A stretch of DNA of 64,000 nt from Mangifera indica. Its lineage: Eukaryota; Streptophyta; Magnoliopsida; Sapindales; Anacardiaceae. The DNA is taken from positions 7,012,449 through 7,076,448 of the forward strand of contig NC_058149.1 in the NCBI RefSeq assembly GCF_011075055.1. The letters run 5' to 3'. The position numbers and the translations under genes were made by a program. Positions 37,866-51,800 of the stretch are shown in pieces. How positions within the stretch are numbered: the stretch's first letter is position 1; each line of letters starts with the position of its first letter. The notes beneath the pieces were generated by a model. It made no database searches, was not told the origin of the DNA, and worked only from the letters and a program-made list of their open reading frames with translations.

Positions 37866-40800
37866 ATGTCAACGACAAACAATATACTCTTAAAATTGAT
37901 AGACTTGTATATGCTTGTTGGTCCCAATTTTAAAGACTGACTGAGAAATTTGACGATTGTTCTTAATCTTGAAAAGTCAGCATATGTATTGGAGGCTTCT
38001 TTACTAGTAGTAGTGGACCTTGACACCCCTAACGAAGAGCAAAGGGTTTTTGCTGAATGGGCAGATGTCAACTTACAAGTTCATAGATATATGCTAGTAT
38101 CAATGAACTCTGAGCTCCAAACTCAGTTTGACAACGTATAGAGTGCATATGAAATTATCACTACTTTAAGAGAGTTATATAGTGAAAATGTTCAAGTGAA
38201 GGAACTATGCAGCTCAAGGAGGGTGTTGCCCTAGATGATCATGTTATTAAAATAATTAACAAGATTGAGGAGTTATAAATTATGGGCACAAATTTACCAC
38301 ATAATGTTTGGGTGAATTTGATTCTCTATTCACTCCCTCCAAATTTTAAGTTGTTCATTATAAATTATAATCTCAATAGGATTGAGTACACTCTTCCTAA
38401 GCTTCTCAATAATATTAAAGAATTTTATAATAAGAACAAGAAAGGGAAAACATCAACTGAGGTGCTAGCTACCTCTACCACGAAAGGCACAAAGAAGCAA
38501 GCTCAAAAGCCTTGGAGGAAAGGTTCATAAATCAAATAAGGTGGACCAAAAGTACAAAGGAAAGGTTTTAAGAAATCCACTACCAGACCTTCTAGGTTGA
38601 AGGGTTCTAGCATCAGGATACCACGTTCTTAGCCTCTACAACCTTTTGTTCCAAAGAAAGAAAATAAGTAAGAGATGAACAATTGCTTTTATTGTAACCA
38701 ACAGGGGCATTGGAAGAGGAATTGCCCTCTATACCTTGATGATCTAAGAAAAGGCAAAACAGGTACAAATCAATGTTATGTAATTGAATTTGAATTAAAT
38801 GTTAATTCAAATATTGATTCCTAGATATTGGATTTTACTACAACTTCACATATTTGTGCTTGTTTATAGAATCTATAGAATAGTTCTACATTGAGATGTG
38901 ATGAGATCATACTGAGAATGGTCAATGGGACACAAGTTTCTACAGAGACTGTAGGTGAATGTAGTGTATAGTTACCTACTAGGCAAGTAATAACTTTATA
39001 TAAAACTTTGTATTTTGCTAATGCCACCAGGAATATTATCTCTATTCCAGTTTTGTGTAAAAATGGTTATCAGTTTATATTTAAAATAAATGAATATCTA
39101 ATTTATTTTGGAAATAGATTAATAGGAAATACTATTAATACAAATGGTTTGTATGTGGTAGAACTTGATTTACATAATGCCATGTATTTCATATCGTCTA
39201 AAAGAACTAGAGAACACATAAATCTAATAGTTCTATTATATCATATATTTGGTCATATTGGAGAGGATCTGATTCAACAATTAGGAGAAAGTAGATTTTT
39301 AGGTTTATTGGGTTCAGAACCATATCATACTTGTGAATCTTGTCTTTAAAGAAAAATGATCAAGCTTCCATTTAAGAATAAAGCGAAGCAAGCCAAAGAT
39401 ATATTGGAATTGATACATGTTGATGTGTGCAGTCCTTTTAATGAAATAGCTAGAGAAGGTTTTTTGTACTTCATTACCTTTATCGATAAAGCTTTTGAAA
39501 AGTTTAGAGAGTTCCAGAATGAAGTAGAAAACTAGACTGGAAGGAGTATTAAAGTTTTTCGTTTAAATCATAGAGGTGAATACTTGAGTATAGAATTCTA
39601 AGAGTTCTTAAGAGACAAAGGAATACTATCTCAGTTAATTCCGTCATTCACACCACAACATAATAGTATATCTGAACAAAAAAATCGTACTTTGTTAGAC
39701 ATGGTATAATTCATGATGCATTTTACAGACTTGCTAGTTTACTTATAGGGATATACCCTTCAGACAACACTACATATGCTAAATAAAGCATCATCAAAGT
39801 CTATCCAAAAAATGTTATACAAATTGTGGTATGACAGACTTCCAAGTGTAAACTATTTGAAAATGTAAAAATGTCCAACATTTGTCGAAGTGGTTAAAAC
39901 AGATAAATTAGAGTCCCAAGCAGAAAAGGGTCGTTTTATTAGATATCCAAAAGAACGTTCAAGATATTATTTCTACTTTCACTTTGATCAAAGAATTATG
40001 GTGAGTAAAAATGCACATTTTCTTGAGAAAGAGTTCTTGGAGGAAGGTGGTACAGGAAGGAAAATTGTGTTCAAGGAAGAGTCTAAAGAGCCAGTAACTG
40101 AGCCTATTCTGGTAAATCCTCCTAGTATACAATCATCTGTATCAACTATAATGGCTCAAGTAAGAATGTTTACTAAAGTGTCTTGACCTCCCAAGAGATA
40201 TGGATTTCTGTTAGAGGAGGATTTTGAATCACTTCTAATAAGAGAAACTAAGCATCTAGAGGATCCAAAAACTTACCAAAAGGCAATATTGGATATTAAC
40301 TCTAGCAGATGGCTAGAGGCAATGAATTTGGAAATTGAATCTATGTATGCCAATCAAGTATGGCTTTCGTTGATCCACCTGATGGAATAGTTCTGACCGG
40401 ATGTAAATAAATCTTCAAGAGGAAAATTGACAAGGATGGAAAGGTTGAAACCTATAAAGCTTGACTAGTAGCTAAAGGTTATACTAAAAAACAAGGGTTG
40501 GATTATAAGGAAACCTTTTCACTAGTCGTGATGCTTAAATCCATCAAAATCCTGCTAGCCATCGTAGCACACTATGATTATAAGATATGACAGATAAATG
40601 TTAAAATTGCTTTTCTTAATGGATACATAAGAAACAGCCAATCGGTTTTTCTATCCGCTATTGAAAGGCATAAAGTGTGTAAATTGTATCGATCTATATA
40701 TGGATTAAAACAAGTTTCAAGAAACTGGAACATCTGGTTTGATTAAATGATCCGAGTATTCAATTTCATTAAAAATCCATATGAGTCGTGTGTCTATAAA

Positions 40801-41838
40801 TTAGATAGGGATAAAATTGTCGTTTTCCTAGTATTATATGTAGATGACATATTATTACTTGGAAGCGACATTAGTATTATGACTGAGGTTAAGCTATGGT
40901 TATCGAAATCTTTTTCCATGAAGGATCTAGTAGAAGCAACCTATATTATAGGTATTCGCATCTATAGCAATAAAGCAAAATGATTAATAGGTTTATCTCA
41001 AAAGTTATACATAGAGAAAGTGTTAAAACGCTTTCACATGCAAGACTTTAAGAGAGGTCTTATATCATTTCCTCATAGAGCACATCTATCGAAAGTATAT
41101 GTCCAAAGACTGATGAGGAGTCATAACGAATGCATGAGGTATCATATGTTTCGGTAGTGGGTAGTCTTATGTATGTCATGTTATGTACATGACTAGACAT
41201 TGTTTTTGCAGTCAGTTCAGTAAGCATATATTAGTCAAATCTTGGAGAAAGACATTGGATAATAGTAAAAACTATACTTAAGTATCTATGGAGGACCAAA
41301 GAGTTGATACTAGATTTTGGGGGTTCAGAGTTAACGCTCAAAAGATACTCATATTCTAATTTTTCAGTTAGATGCAGATGATAAAAAGTCTATGTCTGTG
41401 TTTGCCATATTCTATAATAGAGATACAGTTAATTGGAAAAATTTCAAACAATTGACTATTACAACTCTACTACAGAAGCTAAATATATTGCTACTTCAAA
41501 AGTTATGAAAGGGGCCTTTTAGATACGTAAATTCATAATAGAGTTAGGCATGGTTGCTCAAATGAGTCAACCAATACTTATATTTTGTGATAATACTAGT
41601 GTCATTGCATAGGCAAAAGAACCAAGAACGAATCAAAGGTCAAAACATGTTTAACGAAAATATCATATTTTGAGAAAATTTGTTGGAGCTAGAGACATTG
41701 TCATTTAGAAGATTACATCTGTGGACAATCTTGTAGACCCACTAACTAAAACACTGATACAAAGACTATTAGACTAGTATCTAGAAAGGATGGGCATTAG
41801 GTACTATAATGATTGGCTTTAGTGCAAGTAAGAGTTCT
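37866..41838 (+). pseudogene. Decayed Ty1/Copia polyprotein
   Basis: Gag starts at ATG 37866 (MSTTNNILLK) and includes SELQTQFDNV and LPPNFKLFIINYN. The zinc knuckle CFYCNQQGHWKRNC is at about 38684-38727. The protease region reads ILDFTTTSHIC near 38828, where the catalytic D-S-G has become D-F-T. Integrase shows YHIFGHIGEDLI, CESCL and GEYLSIEF (39240-39600). RT shows ETKHLEDPKTYQKAI (40246), the Asp pair in LYVDDILLLGS (about 40830) and MKDLVEATYIIGIRI. RNase H ends with KEPRTNQRSKHV (about 41620) and DPLTKTL. At least a dozen stops or shifts are present, many being Trp or Gln codons turned into stops. Confidence 0.88.
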
Positions 41839-43570
<1,732 letters not shown>

Positions 43571-43805
43571 TTATTTTGTTACCAAAATACATCAAAAGCT
43601 AGACACAAGCCTAAATCACATGCTTTAATGGCTCGAGTGCATGCACATAGATACATGAAAGCATATAACAACACAACTTTTCATGAGATTAGATTCTTAT
43701 GCATGTTTTCCTAGTTTTAAGGGTGTAGCTATGTTTTGGAACTAATATTGTATGACATATGGGAACTAGGAATCCATAATACATGTGTGAGACTTGATCT
43801 CATAA

Positions 43806-44873
43806 CATTACAACAAATATTCAATTTAAAGATAAAAATTAAAATCGTCCCAAAAAATAAATTCTACGTTTTTCAGGACGAAATTAAGATTTTGTCCTTA
43901 AAAGTAACTTTTTAAGATGAAATTTAAACTACTCTTAAAAATAAATCCTATGTTTTTTTGGGACAAAATTAATATTTCGTTCCCTAAAACTATCATTTTG
44001 GGACAAAAATTAAATTTTTCCTTAAAATAATATTCTAGGATGAGATTAAAATTATCTCTAAAAATAAATCATACGTTTTTTGGGATGAAATTATAATTTC
44101 GTCCCATAAAATTATCATTTTGGGACAAAAGTAAAATCGTCCCTAAAAATGACATTCTATGACGAAATTAAAATTATCCATAAAAATAAATCCTATGTTT
44201 TTTGGAATGAAATTAAGACTTTGTACTTAAAAATAATATTTTAAGATGAAATTAAAATTGTCCCTAAAAATAAATCCTACGTTTTTTGGGACAAAATTTT
44301 AATTTCATCCCCTAAAATTATTATTGTAAGACAAAAATAAAACCGTCTTTAAAAAAGATATTATAAAACAAAATTAAAATTGTCCCTAAATATAAATCCT
44401 ATGTTTTTAGAAACGGAATTAAGATTTTGTCCCTAAAAGTAACTTTCTAGGACGAAATTAAAACCGTCCCTAAAAATAAATCTTACGTTTTTTGAGACAA
44501 AATTTTAATTTCGTCTCTTAAAGTTATCATTCTGGGACAAAAATAAAATTGTTCCTAAAAATGACATTATAGGATGAAATTAAAATCGTCTCTAAAAATA
44601 AATCCTACGTTTTTAAGGATGAAATTAAGATTTCGTCCCCTAAAATTATCATTCTGAGACAATATTAATTTGTCTCTAAAATTATAATTTTGAGACGACA
44701 TTAAAAATGTCATTAAAAATAAATCTAACTTATTAGGGACGAAATTAAAATTTCGTCCCCTAAAATAGTCATTTTGGACGAAATTAAAATTTCATCTCTA
44801 AAAGTAACATTCTTAAACAAAATTAAAATCGTCTCTAAATATTTTGTCTGTAAATTTAATATTTGTTGTAGTG
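43806..44873. mobile_element. CACTA-like non-autonomous element with subterminal repeat array
   Basis: The left end CATTACAACAAATATT and the right end (reverse complement) CACTACAACAAATATT are near-identical inverted termini starting CACTA. The whole 1068-bp interior is a repeat array of GGGACGAAATTAAAATTTCG and its inverse, plus AAATAAATCCTACGTTTTTT. The ATAAATCCTACG word occurs nine times (43857, 43941, 44064, 44186, 44270, 44392, 44476, 44598, 44719), at spacings of 84, 123, 122, 84, 122, 84, 122 and 121. Subterminal repeats of this type bind the TnpA-like protein in En/Spm elements. The 3-bp flanks (TAA, ATA) do not match exactly. No protein is encoded. Confidence 0.8.
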
Positions 44874-45829
44874 ATATGAGGACCTAAGATACTTGCAGCA
44901 CATGTGTGGGACATGTTCCATAGTTTTATTTTTCATAACACATGAAAAACATATATCATATGACAATTTTTTTTTTGGATATGTTTTTATGAGGGTTGTT
45001 ACAAGGTGATGCCTATGAGATTTCTTTTGCACACACTTGTAGTAGGACATAGCGTTGGCATTGTAGTCTAATAAATATGTGTAAGGTAATTGGACTACAC
45101 GACTATATAACTCACATGGGCAAGGTGCCTAAACATTATCTCAACCCAGATGGATTAATATAAAGAAAATGTTTTCATAAAAATGTTTTTAAAAAAAAAA
45201 AAACTTTCACTTCCAGTATTACATGCATTGTATATGGAGTGTCATCATAATATGGATCTAGAGGTGTATCTTAAATTATCGAAATTATGTCATCAAAGTT
45301 TTAAGACCAAAGGTGATCTCTAGATGACAACGCTTAATAAAAATTACATGTAATTATAGATAAGAGTTTGAAGCTGTACTCTAAATGACTAAATCCGAGT
45401 AGAATAAGAGTATAAATATAAAAAAAGATAAGATATAAATACATGAAATTAAGTTTTCTTACTTATCCACTTTCTTCTATAGTTTACAAGTAATAAATGA
45501 GGATGACAACCATGAGTTCTATTTGATATGTCTACTCGGTGACAAACTACTTTATGCGTGAATTTACTACACACCATTTTGTCGGTATTTAACAACTTTT
45601 GAAGATTTCGTTGGATATTAATAAGAAAGACATTGTAGTCCTTTTTTCTACTATCTTTAAATTCCGCATTATTCATTAAGTTACTACAGTGCTATGACAT
45701 TAATTTTGGAAATGAAGTGTTACATTTTATAAGCGAAATAGTCGAGAATAATATATTAATTTAATTTTATAGACCTATGTTTTTTTTTTTTAATTTATTG
45801 AATTTTTATTATTAATATTACAGTTTTAT
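44874..45829. other. Intergenic DNA, no gene seen
   Basis: No recognisable domain. Short minus-strand frames at 44856-45050 and 45449-45676 do not resemble known proteins. Confidence 0.45.
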
Positions 45830-46589
45830 ATAATTTAATTTAAATCATAAAATTAAATCAAATTATTTAGTTTAAATTAAAATTTTTCAAACTACTTTTT
45901 CAAATCGATTATGGTTTGAGCAATTTTTTTAAAAAATATATATATATATAATACTATGTTTAACAAAATTTTTCAATAAATAATTAAATACATAACTTAT
46001 TTTTTCATATTTATTTTATTATTTTTCTTATATATATATTGTACATATATTTTATATGTGCATATTATGTTTTAAAAAACTATAATTTAATTAATTTTAT
46101 TAAATTATATATATATATATTTAAAAATGAATTATTTTAAAAAATTTAAACGATAGTAATTGAATCGTGTACTGAATAATATATCAAAAACCTAATTTAT
46201 CATATTATATATTATGTTGTATGACACACCTTTTAAAAATTAAAATAATAAAATATTATAATTGATATATTATCATTTTAAAAAATATCATAAATATTCT
46301 TAACATTTTAAAATTTTTCATATACACCCAAAAAAAGTATATCAAGTTGTAACGATAATATCTATCGTATCGTACATATAATATGTTTATTATATCATAT
46401 TGATTTAATACACTTTATAATATATATAATTTTTTATCTATATCATATTATATCATAGAATCTCATATATTATAAAATACTAATAACTATAATTCAAACT
46501 ATAATTTAAACTAATCAAAATAGTATTTTTTACTTTAGTTTGATTTGGAAAGTTTTAAACTTTACTTAATCAGACCGTGCGCACCCCTA
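45830..46589 (-). mobile_element. hAT-like element related to 60185-61060 (reverse)
   Basis: Reverse complemented from 46589, it starts TAGGGGTGCGCACGGTC and runs in the same order as the element at 60185: a TAGTTATTAGTAT block, ATATAATATGATATAGATAA, a TATAAAGTGTATT block, then AATATGATA-rich sequence. The far end (about 45830) keeps the AAATTTTTCAAACTA and GGTTTGAG words but has no clear terminus. It is AT-rich and non-coding. Confidence 0.6.
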
Positions 46590-46739
46590 ATTAATACAAG
46601 TTTAAAAACATTTTGTAATTTAATTATAAACTGACGGGAGGAGTTGTTGTTGAATCGACCTTTTCAGAAATATATTTTACTAAAAAACTTTAAAAATGAT
46701 AAAATATTATTATCACGTTAGCTTGTGTTATCTTCCTCC

Positions 46740-46846
46740 CTGTCTCCGTCTCCCTCTCCGTCTGTGTCTCATTTTTCTCTCACTCTCACCTACGACGAAC
46801 CCGTAGAAGAAGCTGTAGAAACCTGTAAAGAAATCATCCAATATTT
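46740..46846 (+). other. 5' UTR exon of the MBD gene
   Basis: A pyrimidine-rich leader (CTCCGTCTCCCTCTCCG) is followed by a purine-richer part ending CCAATATTT, with donor GTAAGC at 46847. It has in-frame stops and no coding frame. The next acceptor (ATGACAG, 48837) leads into the coding exon, making a roughly 2-kb 5'UTR intron. The transcription start is estimated from the start of the CT-rich tract. Confidence 0.6.
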
Positions 46847-48837
46847 GTAAGCACAACTAATCTCTCTCACTTATTATCCTTTTACTTTTCTCTCGTCCGT
46901 CTTGGTTTCTTTTTCTTTCCCGGATTGGATCCTCGTTCTAAATGTGTTTTTTTTTTTTAATTTCTGCGTTTATTTTATGCTTCTTTTTTTAAAATTTGAT
47001 TGTCCTTTTTTTCACGCTGTAATTTTTGTGTAAATGTTAAATCTTGATAGACGTGTATGTATTAGCAATTCTGATTACTATATTGTCAAATTTTCAGCTA
47101 ATGCTTGAACGGATTTTTTTAGTAGATTTATTGTGTATTTACATGCTCAAAATCTGAAGTGACAAAATTTTCTGCTTTTTTGTTTATTGCCATTGGTTAA
47201 TGGTTCTTAGATAGCTGTTCAAAATTCTATTACAAAAATTCCAGAAAATTCTGTCAATTTGACATAAATATGAGCTGCTTTAATTTGCCACCAATTTCAG
47301 GCTTAATATCTAGGCATGATTTTTTCGGGAGGGCAAGTCCATGAACTTCTGTGGGTAGAGGCACATTATTGGAATGACTGTTAATATATGAAATTATTTA
47401 GAGGCTAAAATATTTTCAGCAAAAGAAAGTTGTTTCTGGTTGGTTAGAATATGCCTTATCTAACAATTTAGTTTTATCATTCATTAATTCTTTAATGGAG
47501 TCTCTCTTAGGAAATTATAACGTTTTAATGTCTCCAACTCAACAAAAAGTAGACTTCACCTTTTTTTTTTTTCTTTTGTGTATTGCATAGTCCACGGTGT
47601 GATTGCATTAGGCTCATCTATCCTTCTGGATGTAGCTTACTATTATTTTGATTGGAATCAGGATTGTGATTTTTATTGTTATTACTGTGTTATTTGATAT
47701 TCTTGTGTACCTGTTTGAGAGAGGAGAGCACTAGAAAGTATTCTCTTATATGAATGCTATAGTGCATAAGAGAGGGGAATGCTGTGTATGGAGCAGAGGA
47801 AAAAACGCACATATTTGCTGGTCTTGATTCTCCATCTTGTGTGGTCGAAGGGCTGTGTCTTTATTATACCTGCCATTTGCGAGGTGATAATGTATCCTCA
47901 CCCGCTTATTTGCTGCTGTAGTCACTGATTATGCAGTCAACATTTGTGGACTTAACAATTCAGTCTGGGTCACAACATAGCTCTTGGCAGAGTTGACATT
48001 GTCTCTCCGTCTCTTACCAACAATTGAAAAATGTAAAGTTTGCAATTTAATCTGCTACTACTTTTACTTAAGAACCATTAGTCATCCTTCCTCCAGATGC
48101 TTGTTGCTTCATAAATGAAGGTGGTTTTTTTACCACTTTTGTTAATTTGTATAATCCTCCTTGAAACCCTGGTGTCAGCTGGATTAAAATTGAATACTTT
48201 TTCTAACTAAAGGAATGAAACCCACAGTTCTCGTCAAATGTCAGTCCTAAATACATTTCATAATACAAATGTTCTTGCAAGCTACAACTACTTTCTCTAC
48301 TGGGATTTTTTAGAACTTTCAAGTCTAGAAGCAATGAAGTAAGCATAGTAAACTATATTTTGTGAATTTTGTTTGATTAAGTCTTCCTTTTCCGTTCTTT
48401 CCCTCTACATTTTTTCCTCATCGTTGCTCAAGTAGATTTACCCATATTTTGTGTAAAGGAATTTGGATTTATTTATAATGTTTTCAGGCACTTATTAAAC
48501 GTTGTCAAGAAATATTGGATCATCTCTATTTCACTTCTTGAATTCTTCTATTTAAGATGTATGTGATTTGCTTACAATTTTATAGCCATGTTATCTGCAG
48601 TCTTTTACCTATGAGACTGTGGATTCAGTTTTAAATAGATGGACATCATAAATATTTTATGTGTGTGTGCAGGCAAGCGTGCATGTTCTTGTATATGTAA
48701 AAGCAAGGTCTTTAGAAAATTTGGATGTTGATTCGATTATTTAATGTGGTTCTAATTTAAACTTCATCTTTGACATATAGAGAAGTTTTATGTTGAGTGC
48801 TATTTAGTACTTTGTTCAATTGCATTTTTTATGACAG
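46847..48837 (+). other. 5' UTR intron of the MBD gene
   Basis: T-rich intron-like sequence between the GTAAGC donor and the TTTTTTATGACAG acceptor. No transposon or coding signal was recognised. Long leader introns are common in plant housekeeping genes and can raise expression. Confidence 0.55.
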
Positions 48838-48856
48838 GTGGCTAAGATCTGTTCAA

Positions 48857-51800
48857 ATGCAGTCAGATCCTGGAAAAGCTTCTGCTCTGGTGGAAAAGGA
48901 TGAAAATAACTTGATTGGTTTGAATTTGGCAAGTAACCAGGATAATTCTCATCGAGAACCTATAGATTTGTCTTCTTCAACCTCTTCATCATCATCTTCT
49001 GATGATGAGTCTATTGAGACACAGTATCTGACTAATGGGAATGCTTCCAAACAATTGGTGCTTTATGATCCAAAAGCTAATGGGACAGGTGAAATTGTAC
49101 CTGCTCCTGAACCTGTTCAGTCTCAGCATCTACCATTTGGGAGATGCTTGGGCCCAAATATGCAATCTAGGGTTTTGCCATCTGTTGGGGCCTTCACGGT
49201 TCAGTGTGCCAACTGTTTTAAATGGAGACTCACCCCAACAAAGGAGAAATATGAAGAAATACGTGAACATGTTCTAGAAAATCCATTTATATGTGAAAAA
49301 GCTCGTGAATGGCGGCCTGATATATCATGTGATGATCCAACCGACATCTCTCAAGATGGAAGCCGACTTTGGGCTATTGATAAGCCCAATATTGCTCAAC
49401 CCCCTCGTGGGTGGCAACGACTATTAAGGATCAGAGGTGAAGGGAGTACAAGATTTGCTGATGTGTATGTGTCATTTCTTATTTGTTTATTTATAAATTT
49501 ATATTCTTTCATTTTTAATAGTATGTGTTGATTACATGACTTCCTTCTTGCTGCCTAATATATATTCCTTTTGGCTCTTGTTTACTTATCATTTGGTATG
49601 ATAACTTTTGTTTCTTGTAAAGAAATAAATGATTAGCATCCTCAGTTGTTCCATTCTACATTGAGAAATAAATGGTTAGCATCCTCTTGGATCAAAGCAT
49701 TTGTTATGATTCTTTCATTTATTTCTATTTTTTCTTAACAATGCTTTAATCTTAGAATTAAGTCAATTATAGTGTTGATTAAGGAGCTAATGGTAGTTTC
49801 ATGTGTTCTTCTATGAGTTTCCTAGATCATTGATAACTAACAACCTATTATGATAAAAATTTGTGCTGTTAAGTTTGTCTATCCTATTAAGATCTTATTT
49901 GCTCGTCTGATGCCAAAGAGTATATTGACATAGGTTTAAGTGGCCCAGTATTGTAATTATGGCAAACTTGGAGATTATAGTTTCAACCTTTGTTTTTATG
50001 ATGGTAAGTTTTCTGTGAAAAAGGAAGCTTTCATCTTCTGAAACGGGGGTGGTTATTAGATCTTCTAATAAGGAGGTTCGATATCAGTAATGTGGAAAAA
50101 GAAATCAAGCTTTTCTTGATAAATGGCTTGGAGGTTTGTGTTAATGGAGAGCAAATATGGCTTTCACAATGAAGGTAGGGATTCTAAGATTCCATGAGGA
50201 TCACTGGTGGATCTTCTAAAAAAAGCCCTTGAAAATCTATCTCCAAAGGCTATCCTGAATTTCTTTCTTATGTCAAGCTGGAGGTATGGTTGGTGAAATA
50301 CATATTTTCGTTGGGAAGATCCCTTGGCTTCAAAATTATCCGTTATTAGACATTCTCATTTTTTTAGATTGCTGAGATTTCATTGTCTCTATCAAACTAG
50401 AGTGATTTCATTTATGGGTTTCCCTCCACAACTAGAGTTGGAATGACCATTTTAGAAAATTGAAGGAAATAGAGATCCATGGCCTCTCCACACTTTTTAG
50501 TTATGATGGATAATGTTTTCATTAATGAGCTTAAAGAGAATAGATTGGAAGTTGGGTTAGTCAGGTTTTATCACAAGTAAATCCTTTCTATCATGGTTAA
50601 TTGGTGACGCCTCTTATTCATTTTTTCTGCTAGCTAGAGTGATGTGGAAGTCCAAAATTCTTTTTAAGGTTCATATTTTTGCTTTAGCTGAGCTCAAAAT
50701 AGTATCTATACAGCAAAGTTATTAAAGAAATTTTTTTCCTATGTGCTTAACTCCCTTTTTGGTAACAATGTGTAAAAGAAATGAGAAAAGTTTAGGTCAG
50801 TGATTCCTCCATTGCCCAATAGCTATTGGCTTGTGGTTCATATTGATTGAAATACCCAAAATTTTCATGGATCGTTCAAGCCTTCTGCAAATCCTTTTCA
50901 AAATTATCGGACTTTTAGGAAATATGTTGTTTTTGGCAGTTTGTTTTGTTATATTAGATCAAAAGGGATAGAAGGATTTTTGGCATTAATACCTAGGAAG
51001 ACATAAATTCTTTGTGTGATAGAGTCTGACTTTTAGCTACCTTTGGGCATCAGTTAGTAGAGTATTGAGATTCTTATTTTGTTCTTCATCATTTAATTGG
51101 AATGGAGTTTTGAGTTTTGAGTTTTGAGTTTTGGGCTACATTTAGTTTCAAATTTGACTAGTGTTTTTTTTTTCTTTTTTAGCTGGTTTTCATTTTTGGG
51201 CTTTCTGGTATGCTTTATGTAGAGCTTATCTTGTTTTCTCAAGCTTGTTTTAGTTGATTCTTTGCTCACTTTCTTACAACCTTTTTTATTAGTAAAACTA
51301 ATTCTTTTTTAAATCTTGTTGTTTTGGAAGATGCTCCATTTTCTTCAGACAACTTGTATTTTTTGCCCTTTTTTTTGATATTCCTAATGAAAATTGTTCT
51401 CTTGGGGTCTGCTGCAATGATGTCAGGAGATTGTGGTGATTGTTGAGAGTTTTTTTGGAAGATGCCTGCATGAACTTCTCCAAAATAGATTATGAGATAA
51501 AGCTAATGGTTAATGGAGGTTTCTTTCATGTTATTATGGAGAATTGACTTAACGTCTAGCTTGACTTACCATACCTAAGTAGATGCCTGAAGTTATAATT
51601 TATCTTTTCCCTGGTTTATTGTAATTAGGATTGCTATACAATTTAGTTTCTTTTTCTTCTACAGAAATGAGGTAAAACTACCATCTTCAAGGGTAATTCC
51701 ATCTTCTATTAACATGTTCTCATTGCCATGAATGCATATAAAAGTATTAATTTAGATGCCGTCTCTTTCTATGTAACTGCTCTGGATGTACTAAGTTACT

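Noticed and set aside
43806..44873. CRISPR-like regular repeat array
   Set aside because: The repeats are inverted and contiguous, without unique spacers, inside CACTA-like termini in a plant genome.
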